From: Acidimicrobium ferrooxidans
GTDB lineage: Bacteria; Actinomycetota; Geothermincolia; Fen-727; Anoxymicrobiaceae
DNA: 64,000 nucleotides
NCBI GenBank assembly: GCA_020723485.1
Contig: DYIU01000002.1
Location: forward strand, 95,543 to 159,542
Direction of reading: 5' to 3'
A program made the position numbers and the translations under genes. Every line of letters begins with the position of its first letter. Position 1 is the first letter of the stretch. Under the pieces are notes generated by a model. The model ran no database searches. It was not told where the DNA came from and saw nothing but the letters and a program-made list of their open reading frames with translations. Of the stretch, positions 50,720 through 60,198 are shown one piece after another.

Positions 50720-51328
50720 ATGTCACCGAAAAATGCCGGGCTCGAGTCCGGGTTCACCCTCATCGAGCTCATAATCGCCATACTCATAATGGGTATACTG
50801 ACGGCGGTCGCCGTACCGGTCCTGCTCGACATGTCACAGAGATCGGACGCCACCATCGCCATGGCTAACGAGAGGGTGGCCGCGAGCTCGCTCATGCAGG
50901 TCTGGTTCGACCTCACGGACAAGGGCGCGACCAGTTACAGGGACCCGGTCCCGCCGTCGGGGCTGACCGGGAACAAGGAGGTCGACGCCCGCTACATGAG
51001 CTATATCACCAGCAGGAACAGGTGGGTAGAGCTCGAGCAGTACGGAGACCGATGGCGGATCAAGGGCATCTGGAAGGACCAGGAGCTGATACCAGGCACT
51101 GACGGCCCGGAGAACTACTACAATTACGAGCTCCTCTACGGCAACATCGCGATACTGCAGGACTGGTCGTACTGGAACGACGGCAGGTGGCGCCCCAACC
51201 CGCACCGCGACTACGTCTTCGTCCTGACGCTGGACAGGAAAGGTATCGCGAGGTACACGCAGTACAACACGGGCTATGTACACATCTCCGGCCAGTTCGA
51301 GTGGAACGACGGCTGGGGCCACCCGTGA
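50720..51328 (+). CDS. type IV pilin-like (pseudopilin) protein
   Basis: 202 residues. The class III signal G-FTLIELIIAILIMGIL gives prepilin cleavage after Gly14 and a methylated Phe N-terminus. The soluble domain (from about 40) is rich in Trp/Tyr (YWNDGRWRPN and QFEWNDGWGHP). ATG50720 fits GGAGAA 6 nt upstream. No peptidase, ATPase or other pilin gene is nearby, so the assembly machinery must be elsewhere. Could be a minor pilin or surface adhesin. Confidence 0.85.
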   Translation: MSPKNAGLESGFTLIELIIAILIMGILTAVAVPVLLDMSQRSDATIAMANERVAASSLMQVWFDLTDKGATSYRDPVPPSGLTGNKEVDARYMSYITSRNRWVELEQYGDRWRIKGIWKDQELIPGTDGPENYYNYELLYGNIAILQDWSYWNDGRWRPNPHRDYVFVLTLDRKGIARYTQYNTGYVHISGQFEWNDGWGHP

Positions 51329-51340
51329 AACGACCCCCGG

Positions 51341-51889
51341 CTAGAGCTTGCTCAGGCTCTCCTGCAGCATGTCGAGGTACCGCTCGTTCAGGAAGTATCC
51401 CATGTCCTCGTCGAACTCGATGACGTTCTCGCGGCGGTACTGGTCCTCGGCCCGGCGCGTCATGTTGGTAAGGGTCACGGTGAGACCGTGGATATCGTAC
51501 TTGTCGTCCCCGACCTTCTCTGAGATGCCGTCGATGAGCTCCTGTATCATCATCCCGCGGCGCTTCTCGAGCAGCACCTTGATGGCGGTGAGCTCGTTCT
51601 CGTTCAGCTCCGCGACGTAGTTGTTGAGCTCCTCCTGCGTCCACGTGTCCGGCTGGGGCACCATCACTATCCAGGTCTCGGTCGATTCAATGCCGTCTAC
51701 CCCCCGGACCGTGGAAAGGATGGTGTCCTGCAGCGTCTCGAGGTCCGGCCCCCTCATGATGGCTATGACGTCGCAGTGACCGGACACGCCTTCCGCCGAG
51801 ACGACCTGGGGCATCGACGACATTGTCCTCATCACCTGGTCCAGCTTCCCCGCAGAGACTTTAATGAAAACGTAAGCCTTCTTCTTCAC
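51341..51889 (-). CDS. Lrp/AsnC-type RAM-domain protein lacking HTH
   Basis: 182 residues. The N-terminal 80 (AYVFIKVSAGKLDQV, SGHCDVIAIM) match the ligand-binding RAM domain of Lrp/AsnC regulators, with the loop for an amino-acid effector. The usual N-terminal HTH is missing. The second half (80-182) is an unrecognised helical region with KRRGMMIQELIDGISEK. May be a stand-alone amino-acid sensor or interact with a partner regulator. GTG start after GGGGGC. Confidence 0.78.
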   Translation of the reverse strand: MKKKAYVFIKVSAGKLDQVMRTMSSMPQVVSAEGVSGHCDVIAIMRGPDLETLQDTILSTVRGVDGIESTETWIVMVPQPDTWTQEELNNYVAELNENELTAIKVLLEKRRGMMIQELIDGISEKVGDDKYDIHGLTVTLTNMTRRAEDQYRRENVIEFDEDMGYFLNERYLDMLQESLSKL

Positions 51890-52118
51890 TGCGCCCCCTT
51901 TTGAGCGATCGCGGTTCCCGGCACACGCCTGGCCCGTCGTTGCCGGGCTTTCCGGCGGCCGTCATTTCCTCGCACGAGTAGTATACTATTTCCCCCCGCG
52001 GCCGGGGTCGGCCTTCCGTGCGGAGGCCTTTCCCGGACCCCCGGGGGCTCTGGCGGGTATCGCGTCGCTTTGATATATACTCATACTCGTTGCTCCGGAC
52101 ACGGGAGGTCTTTCCGCC

Positions 52119-52913
52119 TTGATTATCATCGGGGAAAAGATAAACGGCACAAGGCAGGCCGTGCGCGAGGCCGTCAACGCGCGCGACGAGGGGTTCATAG
52201 CAAACCTGGCCAGTGAGCAGGCCGCCGCCGGCGCCGATTACATCGACGTGAACGTCGCGACCGGCGACGGCGAGGTGGAAGCCATTGAGTGGGCCCTGGG
52301 TGTGGTGAAGGGGGTCACGGACCGGCCGCCGGCTCTCGACTCCGCCGACCCTGCGGTCCTCGAGCGGGGCCTGGAGCTGTGCGGGGAGAACCGCCCCTTC
52401 ATAAACTCCATCAGCGGCGAGGCGGAGAGGCTCGAGGGAGTCCTGCCTCTCGCGGTAAAGTACTCCTGCCCGGTCGTAGCCCTCGCGATGGACGAGTCCG
52501 GCATCCCGGAGACCCCGGAGTCGCGCCTGGCCGTCTGCCGCAGGATCATGGACAGGGCCCTTGAAGCCGGGCTTCCGGCAGGCGACCTCTACTTCGACCC
52601 GCTCGTGCTCCCCGTCAGCGCCGACTGCGACCAGGGGCGCGTCACCATCGACACCCTGCGGCTGATAATCTCGGAACTCCCCGGCGTGAAGACCGTTATG
52701 GGCCTTTCCAACGTATCCTTCGGCCTTCCGCTTCGGACTGTCGTGAACAGGGCCATGATGGCGGTGGCGGTCTACCAGGGCCTCGACGCCGCGATAATCG
52801 ACCCGTCGGACCGGGGGCTCATCGGCGCGGCCTACGCCGCGGAGGCGCTCGCAGGAGGCGACAGGTACTGCAGGGCATACATGAAAGCGTTCCGGAGCGG
52901 TCTCATAGGATAG
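52119..52913 (+). CDS. methyltetrahydrofolate:corrinoid methyltransferase-like protein
   Basis: 264 residues of the DHPS/pterin-binding TIM-barrel family. IIIGEKINGTR, DYIDVNVATGDGEVE, PFINSISGE and VMGLSNVSFGLP match AcsE/MtgA-type methyltransferases that move the methyl of CH3-THF to a cob(I)alamin protein. A full Wood-Ljungdahl cluster is not here, so the acceptor corrinoid protein is unknown. TTG52119 lies about 10 nt after GGGAGG. Confidence 0.85.
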   Translation: MIIIGEKINGTRQAVREAVNARDEGFIANLASEQAAAGADYIDVNVATGDGEVEAIEWALGVVKGVTDRPPALDSADPAVLERGLELCGENRPFINSISGEAERLEGVLPLAVKYSCPVVALAMDESGIPETPESRLAVCRRIMDRALEAGLPAGDLYFDPLVLPVSADCDQGRVTIDTLRLIISELPGVKTVMGLSNVSFGLPLRTVVNRAMMAVAVYQGLDAAIIDPSDRGLIGAAYAAEALAGGDRYCRAYMKAFRSGLIG

Positions 52914-52925
52914 GGAGGGCGGGCC

Positions 52926-53426
52926 TTGGCCGAGAGGGAAGAGCCGGAGGGCACGAGCTCCTCGACACTGTGGATAGGTTCCACGGTGATCGCGCTGCTC
53001 GGCCTGTCGTTCGGCTCGGCGATGACTATCGTGGGAAGCCTTTTGACGTGGAGGTCGGACAGCCTTCTCGGCCTGTACAGCGTCAACGGCTGGGACTACG
53101 AGAACATCACCGCCTGGGACGGCAGGATAACGCTTGTCCTGGGCGCGCTAACGGCTCTCTTCATCCTGGTGGGGCTGCTGGCCCGGAGCCGTGCGGGTTT
53201 CATGGCGGCGACCGTCGCGTTCTTTATCTCCCTGGTCATTTCCGTGTACGAGGTCGTATACATCTCGACCAGGCCCGGCATCACCGGCCCAGGCACGGGC
53301 CTCTACATGGTCGTCGGCGCGGGTGTCGCGGGCTTCATGTGCTCACTGGGGGGATACCTGATGATGGCGGAGCGCCACAGGCAGTCGGCCCCCGCCCCGG
53401 AGCGCCGGTCCACGGGGGTGGCTTAG
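52926..53426 (+). CDS. four-TM membrane protein
   Basis: 166 residues with four hydrophobic segments (about 16-40, 67-86, 92-112, 122-145) and cytoplasmic charged ends. The extracytoplasmic loop WRSDSLLGLYSVNGWDYEN is typical of a small uncharacterised family seen next to zinc-ribbon membrane proteins. TTG start after GGGAGG. The next gene's TTG starts directly after its stop, and both share the four-TM layout and a W-L/D loop, so they are probably paralogous partners. Function unknown. Confidence 0.7.
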   Translation: MAEREEPEGTSSSTLWIGSTVIALLGLSFGSAMTIVGSLLTWRSDSLLGLYSVNGWDYENITAWDGRITLVLGALTALFILVGLLARSRAGFMAATVAFFISLVISVYEVVYISTRPGITGPGTGLYMVVGAGVAGFMCSLGGYLMMAERHRQSAPAPERRSTGVA

Positions 53427-54002
53427 TTGCCGTTCTGCGCCGGCTGCGGGAGGCAGCTAGCGGGAGGCGTCTTCTGCCCGTACTGCGGCAGGCCCCAGGA
53501 ACAGCCGGTCCGGCCCCCAGGCCGGGCCCGCGCCCCCGGGGTAGCCCCGGGCGCCGCACTCCCCCACCGCGCCCTGCTCACGTGCTCCATCGCCGGCGCG
53601 CTCGCACTGGGGGCCGCCGCCGCCGGCGCGTTCCTGCCGTGGCTCGGGCGCTCCGGGCCCGCCCTCAGCGGGACCGACCGTGACGGCTGGCTCACCTTCG
53701 CACTGGCCCTGGCCGGCGCCGCCGCGTGCCTGCTTTCGGCCATCCTGAAGTCCAGGTGGCCGTTCCTGCCCGCGCTTCTCTTCGCGACTTCACTGCTTGC
53801 CGTCGGGGTGTTCGACGTCTTCGACATCATGAGGACGCCGGGGCTCTCCGCCGCGAACGTGGGCGCCGGACTCTGGGTGACCGTAGGGGCGGGCTTGTTC
53901 GCCGTAGTGGCCTGCGCCGCGGGGCTTGCCCTCGCCCCGGAGAGCGCTCAAGAGTACCCGGGGAGCGCCCGAGCCCAGGACTCGAGCTCCTTTTCCGAGT
54001 AG
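53427..54002 (+). CDS. zinc-ribbon four-TM membrane protein
   Basis: 191 residues. CAGCGRQLAGGVFCPYCG is a zinc ribbon at the very N-terminus, followed by a Pro/Arg-rich linker and four TM segments (about 50-75, 88-108, 112-130, 147-170). The external loop LPWLGRSGPALSGTDRDGW mirrors that of the previous gene. TTG start directly after the preceding stop. The 3' end overlaps the convergent flavoprotein gene by 55 bp, so the C-terminal tail is unusual. Function unknown. Confidence 0.7.
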   Translation: MPFCAGCGRQLAGGVFCPYCGRPQEQPVRPPGRARAPGVAPGAALPHRALLTCSIAGALALGAAAAGAFLPWLGRSGPALSGTDRDGWLTFALALAGAAACLLSAILKSRWPFLPALLFATSLLAVGVFDVFDIMRTPGLSAANVGAGLWVTVGAGLFAVVACAAGLALAPESAQEYPGSARAQDSSSFSE

Positions 54003-55303
54003 CGCTCGGGGTACCGGCTGAAGCGGCCCTTGACCCTCTGTGCATTGAGGCCGGCCCCCGCGAAACCCAGCAGCAGCCGCGGCCTCCTGTATCCCCTGAG
54101 CACTTTCTGGACCATCGCGGCGGGACGCGGGCGGAAGACCCTGGGGACCAGCCCGCTCGTCACCTCCTCCGCCGTCATCACCCCCCTGGCGATGAGCCAC
54201 TCTATGTCGCTCGAGCCCAGCGAGTCCGTGAAGTTGCGCAGGACGTCGTAGTAGGTGAGCAGTGCGCCCCTTCCTGACTGGAACTCACGGCAGTACTCCC
54301 AGAGAGCCTGGCGGTCGCCCCTCCCCTCCCCCAGTGCGCGCCCGATGGTCCTCGACGCGATGTCGGCTGCGATGAGAGCGGACGCGGTGCCCGAACCGGA
54401 TATCGGTATCACCTGGCAGGCGCTGTCACCGAGCACCACGAGCCCGTCGCCCGCAAGCGCGTCGAGCGGACGCCTTATCGGAATGGGCCCGCCGTCTCCG
54501 AACAACTTCTCGCGCACGAAGCCCATCTCTTTCAGGACCCGGGCGAAACGCTCGTCCGCGGTCGGAAGGTCCGGCGACGGCTTTATCCCAACCAGAATGT
54601 CCGCGAAACCACCCTCGACATCCAGGTAGACCGACTCTACCGAGTAGGCACCGTGCGCTCCAGTCCGGTCGGTCCTGAGCCTGTCCACCAGCTTTCCCTC
54701 CTTCACCGCGCGTTCCGCTTCGTCCCTGTCAACGCTCCTGATCTCCCGGCGGGCGAGAACGGTATCCGACGCGCGGACCGGGTCCGAAAGCCTCCAGCCC
54801 GCGGGCGTATCCTTTCTCAGCACGCCCGCGATGCCCGTGCAGTCGGCGGTTATGCTCGCGGTTATCCTCTCGGCGACCCCGCCCGCGGACACGGTCACTC
54901 CGGCAACCGCTCCGCCGTCCATGACGGGGGCCGTTACCCGCGCTCCCGTGCGCAGGCGCGCACCGCTGCCGACCGCCCAGGACGCGAGCTGCCTCACGTA
55001 CTCGCCGTTGCGCACCGGCACCAGCGGGGTGGGCGGTAGCTCCACCACGTGCTCGCGGCTCGGTGAGACTATGACCGTCTTCTCCGGCTCCTCCCACAGC
55101 GCCTCGGTAACGGGCCGCGGGACAGCCGCCGCGTCGAAGGCTGTCTTCTCCACGTCCACTATCCACTCGCGCCCCTCCCCGGGACGGCTCCGGCTCTCGA
55201 GGAGCAGCACCTTTGCGCCCCGCTGCGCGACCTTCGCGGCCAGCGCGCATCCGGCCGGACCGGCGCCGGCGACCACGAGGTCCCAGTCAGGAATCGACTT
55301 CAA
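53948..55303 (-). CDS. geranylgeranyl-reductase-family FAD oxidoreductase
   Basis: 451 residues. N-terminal dinucleotide-binding GAGPAGCALAAKVA, then the FAD motif LVVLGDSACQVIP with ISGSGTASALIAADIA, mark the GGR family of isoprenoid or menaquinone-side-chain reductases and related hydroxylases. It is likely FAD-dependent and cytoplasmic or membrane-associated; the actual substrate cannot be told. TTG55303 follows GGGAGG. Overlaps the metallo-hydrolase by 4 nt and the convergent membrane protein by 55 nt. Confidence 0.85.
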   Translation of the reverse strand: MKSIPDWDLVVAGAGPAGCALAAKVAQRGAKVLLLESRSRPGEGREWIVDVEKTAFDAAAVPRPVTEALWEEPEKTVIVSPSREHVVELPPTPLVPVRNGEYVRQLASWAVGSGARLRTGARVTAPVMDGGAVAGVTVSAGGVAERITASITADCTGIAGVLRKDTPAGWRLSDPVRASDTVLARREIRSVDRDEAERAVKEGKLVDRLRTDRTGAHGAYSVESVYLDVEGGFADILVGIKPSPDLPTADERFARVLKEMGFVREKLFGDGGPIPIRRPLDALAGDGLVVLGDSACQVIPISGSGTASALIAADIASRTIGRALGEGRGDRQALWEYCREFQSGRGALLTYYDVLRNFTDSLGSSDIEWLIARGVMTAEEVTSGLVPRVFRPRPAAMVQKVLRGYRRPRLLLGFAGAGLNAQRVKGRFSRYPERYSEKELESWARALPGYS

Positions 55304-55989
55304 TCCAACCTCCCGTATCCTCTCATCATCGCCTCAACCGCGCCGCGGGCGCCCCGGGTCAACGGCTCGCCGTGTCCCGGCAGCAGTACATCGAAATCGA
55401 GCGCGAGGACCTTGCGCCTGATGCCGTCGAACGACTCCTCCAGGCCCGGGGAGAACTGAGGCGGCGGCCCTTCCAGCACCCCTCTCTCGTTCCTGATGGT
55501 GTCGCCGGTGAAGAGTATCCCCCGCTCCCTCTGGTAAAGAGCCACGCTCCCGTCGGTGTGGCCCGGAAGGTGGACCACCTCAAGCCCTCCCAGGGCGTCG
55601 ATGACCTCCCCTTCCTCGAGCTTCACATCCACCCCGACGTGCTCGTAACGGTACAGCGGGGCCAGCGCCTTGTAGTACGCGGTCCGCAGCAGGTCGAGCT
55701 TGTAGACCTCGTAGGGCCTGGTCCCCTCCATGACGGGCGCGTCGCAAACGTGGGCCGCCACCGCGGAGCCGAAGCGGCGCTTCAAGCGCGACATGGGACC
55801 TACGTGGTCTATGTGGTAGTGGGTCGCGACGAGCATGCGCGGCGCCGAACCGTTCAAGAACTTCAGGATGCGCCTCTCGTCGAGAGGGAACCCTGCGTCG
55901 ATGATAACCGGCCGCTCGCCCGCTGACACGTATATGTTGGAACCCCAGGTGCGCTCCAGCATGAAGACTCCCGGGACCGGTTCTCTCAA
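55300..55989 (-). CDS. metallo-beta-lactamase-fold hydrolase
   Basis: 229 residues. Metal motif HYHIDH (HXHXDH), then LPGHTDGS and GDT, and LPGHGEP, all as in glyoxalase II-like hydrolases. TTG55989 has GGAGG 8 nt upstream, whereas longer starts would add a Gly-rich shadow. Overlap with the reductase gene implies a common message. Reaction unknown; glyoxalase or lactonase-like activity is plausible. Confidence 0.85.
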   Translation of the reverse strand: MREPVPGVFMLERTWGSNIYVSAGERPVIIDAGFPLDERRILKFLNGSAPRMLVATHYHIDHVGPMSRLKRRFGSAVAAHVCDAPVMEGTRPYEVYKLDLLRTAYYKALAPLYRYEHVGVDVKLEEGEVIDALGGLEVVHLPGHTDGSVALYQRERGILFTGDTIRNERGVLEGPPPQFSPGLEESFDGIRRKVLALDFDVLLPGHGEPLTRGARGAVEAMMRGYGRLD

Positions 55990-56021
55990 TGGGATACCTC
56001 CAACGGCCGTTGTCCGCCGTT

Positions 56022-57032
56022 TCAGGACCTCGGCACGACGAGCTCGCAGTCGACCCACTGTACGCCCGTCAGCCCTATCACCTCCGCCGCCCCCCGGGAC
56101 AGGTCGAGGGTCCTGCCCTTCACGGACGGCCCCCTGTCGTTGACCCTGACTATAACGGAGCGCCCCCGGAACGTCACCCTGAGCCACGTCCCCAGCGGAA
56201 GGGTGCGGTGAGCGCAGGTGAACCCGTACTGGTCGTAGCGCTCTCCGCTCGCGGTCGGGCGGCCGTGGAGCTCGTTCCCGTACCAGCTCGCGTAGCCGCT
56301 GAATATCTGCCCGGTCCTCACAAAACCGTTCTCATCGGGCTTCGCGTACACCCTCGTCGGCCGGAAATCAGTCGGCAGTGGTGACTGCGTGGCGGGCAGC
56401 TGGGTCTCGATGAGCGAACCGTTGAGCTCGGCAAGCTCGTTCTTCTTCTGCGAGATAAGGGCCTCGAGCGCCGCGGTATCGGAGCCCCTCGCAAGCCTCG
56501 CCGCCTCCTGCTTGAAGGCGATGAGCCTGTCCTGCTCCCTGCGGAGCTCGCTCCTTCTATCCTTGAGCTGGGCGAAAGCGTCGGCCTCGCGGTTCGCCAC
56601 GTGCAGGACGTAGTCGTACCTGGTGAGGAACTCCGATACGTCCTTCGACCCCATCAGCTGCACCAGGGCGTCCTGCCGGCCTTCCATGTAGAGGTACCTG
56701 AGCTTGCTGTTCAGGCTGCGCCTGGCGTTCTCCACCGCCGCTTCCGCGGCGTCGACCTTGAGGTAGGAGTCCAGTATCCTGCCCTCTACCTCCTCCAGCC
56801 TCTGAGAGGCCGCGACCCAGTCCTGGCGAGCGCGCGCCAGTTGTTCCTCGAGGTCCGCTATCTCGCGCTCCAGCCTGCTCGCCCGTTCCAGCCTGGACAT
56901 GTAGTCCTCCGGGGCGCTCTGCGCGAGTGCAGCGCTCGCCGCGAGGGCGCACATCAGCAGCACCGCAAGCGCCGTTCCGGGCAAACGGAGCTGGAGCGGC
57001 AGGCCTCCCGGACCTTTTCTAAGGGTACGCAA
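56022..57032 (-). CDS. RlpA-like double-psi beta-barrel protein with coiled coil
   Basis: 336 residues: signal peptide (1-37), long coiled coil (about 42-205, heptads rich in L/E/R/Q) and a C-terminal RlpA domain (245-336; [45 protein letters not shown]). The Asp and Trp/Tyr of the active groove are present. RlpA proteins are septal-ring lytic transglycosylases or related; coiled-coil versions resemble resuscitation or cell-wall-remodelling factors in actinobacteria. TTG start; an AT-rich promoter is upstream. Confidence 0.88.
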   Translation of the reverse strand: MRTLRKGPGGLPLQLRLPGTALAVLLMCALAASAALAQSAPEDYMSRLERASRLEREIADLEEQLARARQDWVAASQRLEEVEGRILDSYLKVDAAEAAVENARRSLNSKLRYLYMEGRQDALVQLMGSKDVSEFLTRYDYVLHVANREADAFAQLKDRRSELRREQDRLIAFKQEAARLARGSDTAALEALISQKKNELAELNGSLIETQLPATQSPLPTDFRPTRVYAKPDENGFVRTGQIFSGYASWYGNELHGRPTASGERYDQYGFTCAHRTLPLGTWLRVTFRGRSVIVRVNDRGPSVKGRTLDLSRGAAEVIGLTGVQWVDCELVVPRS

Positions 57033-57063
57033 CGAGCTCGATACCTCTCACTTCGTTAAAGCG

Positions 57064-57091
57064 ATTATATAGAATTTAACATTATTGATAA
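57064..57091 (-). promoter_or_regulatory. promoter of the RlpA-like gene
   Basis: Minus-strand TTATCA (57091-57086), a 16-nt spacer and perfect TATAAT (57069-57064) lie in an AT-rich stretch about 30 nt before the TTG start at 57032. Confidence 0.6.
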
Positions 57092-57161
57092 TAATAATCA
57101 ACTACTGGGGTTAATGGTGCTAATGTATATTATAGATTAATAATGTGGTTATTGAGACGGG

Positions 57162-58178
57162 TCAGCGCCTTGCCCGGGAGACCTTCTTGAGCTCCTTGAC
57201 CTGGTCCGGTGCTCCCTGGACGATGAGTATGTCGCCCTCGTCGAGTATCGTGTCGCCGCTCGGGTTCACAACGTAATCGCGCTTCGGCCGCTTCAGCCCG
57301 AGTATCCCGATGCCCTTCATGTCATCCACCAGCACGTCCCTGATGGAGCGGCCCACGACGGCCGCTCCCTGCTCCACGGTTATGTCCTCGAGCGTGAGCT
57401 CCACCAGTTCCCCGTGCGTCACCACGTCGAGAAAATCGCAGACCATCGGCTTCAGGAGGAGCGCCGCCATGCGCCGGCCCCCCACGTTATGGGGGGATAT
57501 GGCGCGGTCGGCGCCGGCGCGGTAGAGCTTGGATTCCGATTCGTCGGAGTTGCAGCGCCCTACGATGAAGATATCGGGCCGCACCATCCTCGCCGTCATC
57601 GTCACGAAGAGGTTGTCCGCGTCCGAGGAGAGCGCCGTCACCAGTCCGGAGGCGCGCTCCAGTCCGGCGTTCCTCAGCGTGGACTCCTCGGCCGCGTCGC
57701 CCTTGACCGCGAGAAAGCCGTCGTTGAGACAGGCCTCCAGGACGGGTCCCTCCTTCTCGATGACCACGACGCTCGTGCCGCGCGCCTGGCACTCCCTCGC
57801 TATCTGCCTGCCGACCCTTCCGTAGCCGCAGATGATGTAGTGCCCCGATATGTCCTGGAGCTCGCGCAAGACCCTTCGCCTCCCCATCAGTTCGAGGATC
57901 CTTCCCTCCAGAAGGAGGTCGACCACCGCGGTCGTCAGGTAGACCACCGCGCCCAGTCCGCAGATGATTATGAATATCGTGAATATCTCGCCGGCCCTCG
58001 ACGGGAGGACTATCTCCCTGTACCCGACGGTCGAGACCGTGATCACCGTCATGTAGAGGGCTTCCCAGAACGAGAGCCGCTCTATCAGCATGTAGCCCAC
58101 CGTCCCGACCGTTATGAGGCCGAGGAAGGCGAGCAGCGCCGTCCTGAGGTGCCAGTATGGGCTCTTCCTGCTACGCAT
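57162..58178 (-). CDS. two-TM potassium channel with TrkA (RCK) domains
   Basis: 338 residues. Two TM helices flank a pore with the selectivity filter TVSTVGY (about 47-53). Then a Rossmann RCK-N domain (GYGRVGRQIA) and a TrkA-C domain (from about 240). Layout of MthK/Kch-like ligand-gated K channels, with an octameric gating ring controlled by nucleotide or Ca. ATG58178 with no strong ribosome-binding site. Downstream of the DUF151 nuclease, but separated by a terminator. Confidence 0.9.
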   Translation of the reverse strand: MRSRKSPYWHLRTALLAFLGLITVGTVGYMLIERLSFWEALYMTVITVSTVGYREIVLPSRAGEIFTIFIIICGLGAVVYLTTAVVDLLLEGRILELMGRRRVLRELQDISGHYIICGYGRVGRQIARECQARGTSVVVIEKEGPVLEACLNDGFLAVKGDAAEESTLRNAGLERASGLVTALSSDADNLFVTMTARMVRPDIFIVGRCNSDESESKLYRAGADRAISPHNVGGRRMAALLLKPMVCDFLDVVTHGELVELTLEDITVEQGAAVVGRSIRDVLVDDMKGIGILGLKRPKRDYVVNPSGDTILDEGDILIVQGAPDQVKELKKVSRARR

Positions 58179-58213
58179 CTCGCATACCGCCGCAGCTCAT
58201 TCGGACCGATAAT

Positions 58214-58235
58214 GAAAAAGCCGTAGCACGGCTAC
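58214..58235 (-). terminator. terminator after the DUF151 gene
   Basis: On the minus strand AGCCGT-GCT-ACGGCT is followed by TTTTTC, a compact Rho-independent terminator between the nuclease gene and the channel gene. Confidence 0.8.
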
Positions 58236-58264
58236 GACAACTCGATACCCAGGCACTCCCACCA

Positions 58265-58735
58265 TCAGAGAAAGTCCTGCGGCTCCACGTGGTCGAGGAA
58301 GTCGCGGAACCTCTGGATCTCCTCTTCCTCGGATGTCTCCATCACGATGCTGGCTTCGTCCAGGACCTTCTCCTCGGCGAAGATGGGTATCTCCATCCGG
58401 ACGGCCAGCGCTATCGCGTCGGACGGCCTTGCGCTGATGACGTGCTTGGTGCTGTTCTGGAACAGTGTTATCTCCGCGTAGAACGTCCCGTCGACGAGGT
58501 CGTTGATTATCACCTTCTCGACCTGGACGGCCAGGTCGTCGAGCACGTTCTTGAATAGGTCGTGGGTCATGGGCCTTGCGGTCTCGACACCCTGCAGGGC
58601 GAAAGCGATGGCGGTGGCTTCAAAAGCCCCGATCCATATCGGGAGGAACCGCTCTCCCTCGTCTTCCTGCAGCAGTACTATAGGTTGATTGGACGGCAGT
58701 TCGACGCGAACGCCGACCAGGTTCATCTTTATCAC
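58265..58735 (-). CDS. bifunctional nuclease/DUF151 domain protein
   Basis: 156 residues from GTG58735. LPIWIGAFEATAIAFALQG and the conserved SARPSDAIALAVR define DUF151, the bifunctional DNase/RNase family first described in plants. GTG58735 agrees with a predicted transcript start at about 58746 and leader GTGAGG; TTG58747 and GTG58744 would sit at or upstream of the start site. The C-terminal acidic helix (EEEEIQRF) is typical. Physiological role unknown. Confidence 0.88.
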   Translation of the reverse strand: MIKMNLVGVRVELPSNQPIVLLQEDEGERFLPIWIGAFEATAIAFALQGVETARPMTHDLFKNVLDDLAVQVEKVIINDLVDGTFYAEITLFQNSTKHVISARPSDAIALAVRMEIPIFAEEKVLDEASIVMETSEEEEIQRFRDFLDHVEPQDFL

Positions 58736-58752
58736 GTGCCTCACCAACCCCT

Positions 58753-58781
58753 TTTATACTCCAACGATATATGCAGGTCAA
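58753..58781 (-). promoter_or_regulatory. promoter of the DUF151 gene
   Basis: Minus-strand TTGACC (58781-58776), a 17-nt spacer and TATAAA (58758-58753) form a strong promoter. Initiation near 58746 leaves a leader of only about 10 nt. Confidence 0.75.
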
Positions 58782-58872
58782 ATGAGCCTGCAGCGCCGTC
58801 TCGAAGCGCGTATTGACGTGGATTTCGGCATTCCGCGAGAGCTCGCGGCGGCCTCAGTGAAGCCTTGATGCG

Positions 58873-60198
58873 CTAGAAAATCCTGAACGGAGCGGAGATG
58901 ATCTTGCCCATCCAGCAGAGCGAATACCACAGGAACGCGAACGCGCCCCTAATGGGGCCGGTCCTGTCGACGGACCTCGCCGCCACCACCTTGCCGCGCT
59001 CGAGCTTGCCGTCGTTGAGCCAGCTTTCGACAGTGCCCATGGCGCTGCCCTTCTCCACCTTGGGCGGCGCCTGCTTGCTGTAGACAATCCTGACCCTGAA
59101 GACGTCACCCGAGCCCTTCAGCGTGAGGGCGCCCATGTCCTTCTGCCCCACGACGTTCACGTATCGCCGCGGGAATGCCGAGACCCGGCTCCTGCCGACC
59201 TTCTGCCCCTTGTCTACGAACGCGACCCTGACCGTCTGCGAGAAGCCGTAGTTCATGAGGGCCGTGGTGTCGTCCGCCCTGTGCGAGCTGTTCAGCACCA
59301 CCGAGATGAGCGACTTCTCCTCCCTCGTCGCGGAAGCCACCAGGCACCAGCCGGCCTTGCCGGTGTAGCCGGTCTTTATTCCGTTGGCGCCGTCAAATAC
59401 GCCAAGTATCTCGTTATGGCTCACGAGGGTCCTCTCAGGCTGGCCGGGCGGGCCCGGTATGTTGTGGCTCCTGGCCGCGACCATCCTGGCCAGCACCGGG
59501 TCCTCGAGAAGCTCGCGTCCCATGAGAGCCAGGTCGTAGGCCGTGGAGTAATGACCTGACTGGTCGAGGCCGTGAGGGTTCACGAAATGTGATTCGACGG
59601 CGCCGACACTCTCTGCCTTCTTGTTCATGAGGTTCACGAACGACTCGACCGAGCCGGCGGTGGACTCGGCCAGTGCGGTCGAGGCGTCGTTCGCCGAAAG
59701 GACCAGCACCGACCACAACAGGTCCTCGACCGAAAGCTTCTCGCCGGCAACCAACCCGACCGTCTGTTCCCCCACCGCGGCCGCCCCCGGCGAGACGGTG
59801 ACCTCGTCATCGAGGTCGAGCTGGTCCCTCACTACCAGCGCCGTCATCATCTTGGTGGTGCTGGCCATGGGGAGTTTCACGTGGGCGTTCTTCTCGTAGA
59901 GGGTGCGCCCGCTCTCAGCGTCGGTGAGTATAGCTGCGTCGGCCCACAATCCGGGCGGGTCCGGCTTCGGACCTGCCGGCGCCTTCATCCGGCTCTCAGA
60001 GTGCGCCACCGCGGTGTTCATGCTCGACCCCGCGGCCGTCAGCATGCACGAGATGCCGAACAGGAGCAGTACCGCTGCCAGGAACAGGACTACGAGCTTT
60101 CGGTAGCCCTTGAACATGAACTCCGGTACCCCGGACACGGATACCTTGGGCCTGTGCCGCCCTTTACTTCCGCGGCTCTCGGTGTAGATCTTCTTCAT
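58873..60198 (-). CDS. D-alanyl-D-alanine carboxypeptidase
   Basis: 441 residues, penicillin-binding protein family S11. Uncleaved signal or TM anchor at about 34-57, then the serine peptidase domain with SxxK (STTK, Ser113), SxN (SAND, Ser168) and KTG (IKTGYTG). The C-terminal PBP5-like beta domain (from about 330) ends in an amphipathic helix for membrane docking. It trims the pentapeptide terminal D-Ala from peptidoglycan. Start ATG; the upstream neighbour on the minus strand is the PRC-barrel gene. Confidence 0.92.
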   Translation of the reverse strand: MKKIYTESRGSKGRHRPKVSVSGVPEFMFKGYRKLVVLFLAAVLLLFGISCMLTAAGSSMNTAVAHSESRMKAPAGPKPDPPGLWADAAILTDAESGRTLYEKNAHVKLPMASTTKMMTALVVRDQLDLDDEVTVSPGAAAVGEQTVGLVAGEKLSVEDLLWSVLVLSANDASTALAESTAGSVESFVNLMNKKAESVGAVESHFVNPHGLDQSGHYSTAYDLALMGRELLEDPVLARMVAARSHNIPGPPGQPERTLVSHNEILGVFDGANGIKTGYTGKAGWCLVASATREEKSLISVVLNSSHRADDTTALMNYGFSQTVRVAFVDKGQKVGRSRVSAFPRRYVNVVGQKDMGALTLKGSGDVFRVRIVYSKQAPPKVEKGSAMGTVESWLNDGKLERGKVVAARSVDRTGPIRGAFAFLWYSLCWMGKIISAPFRIF

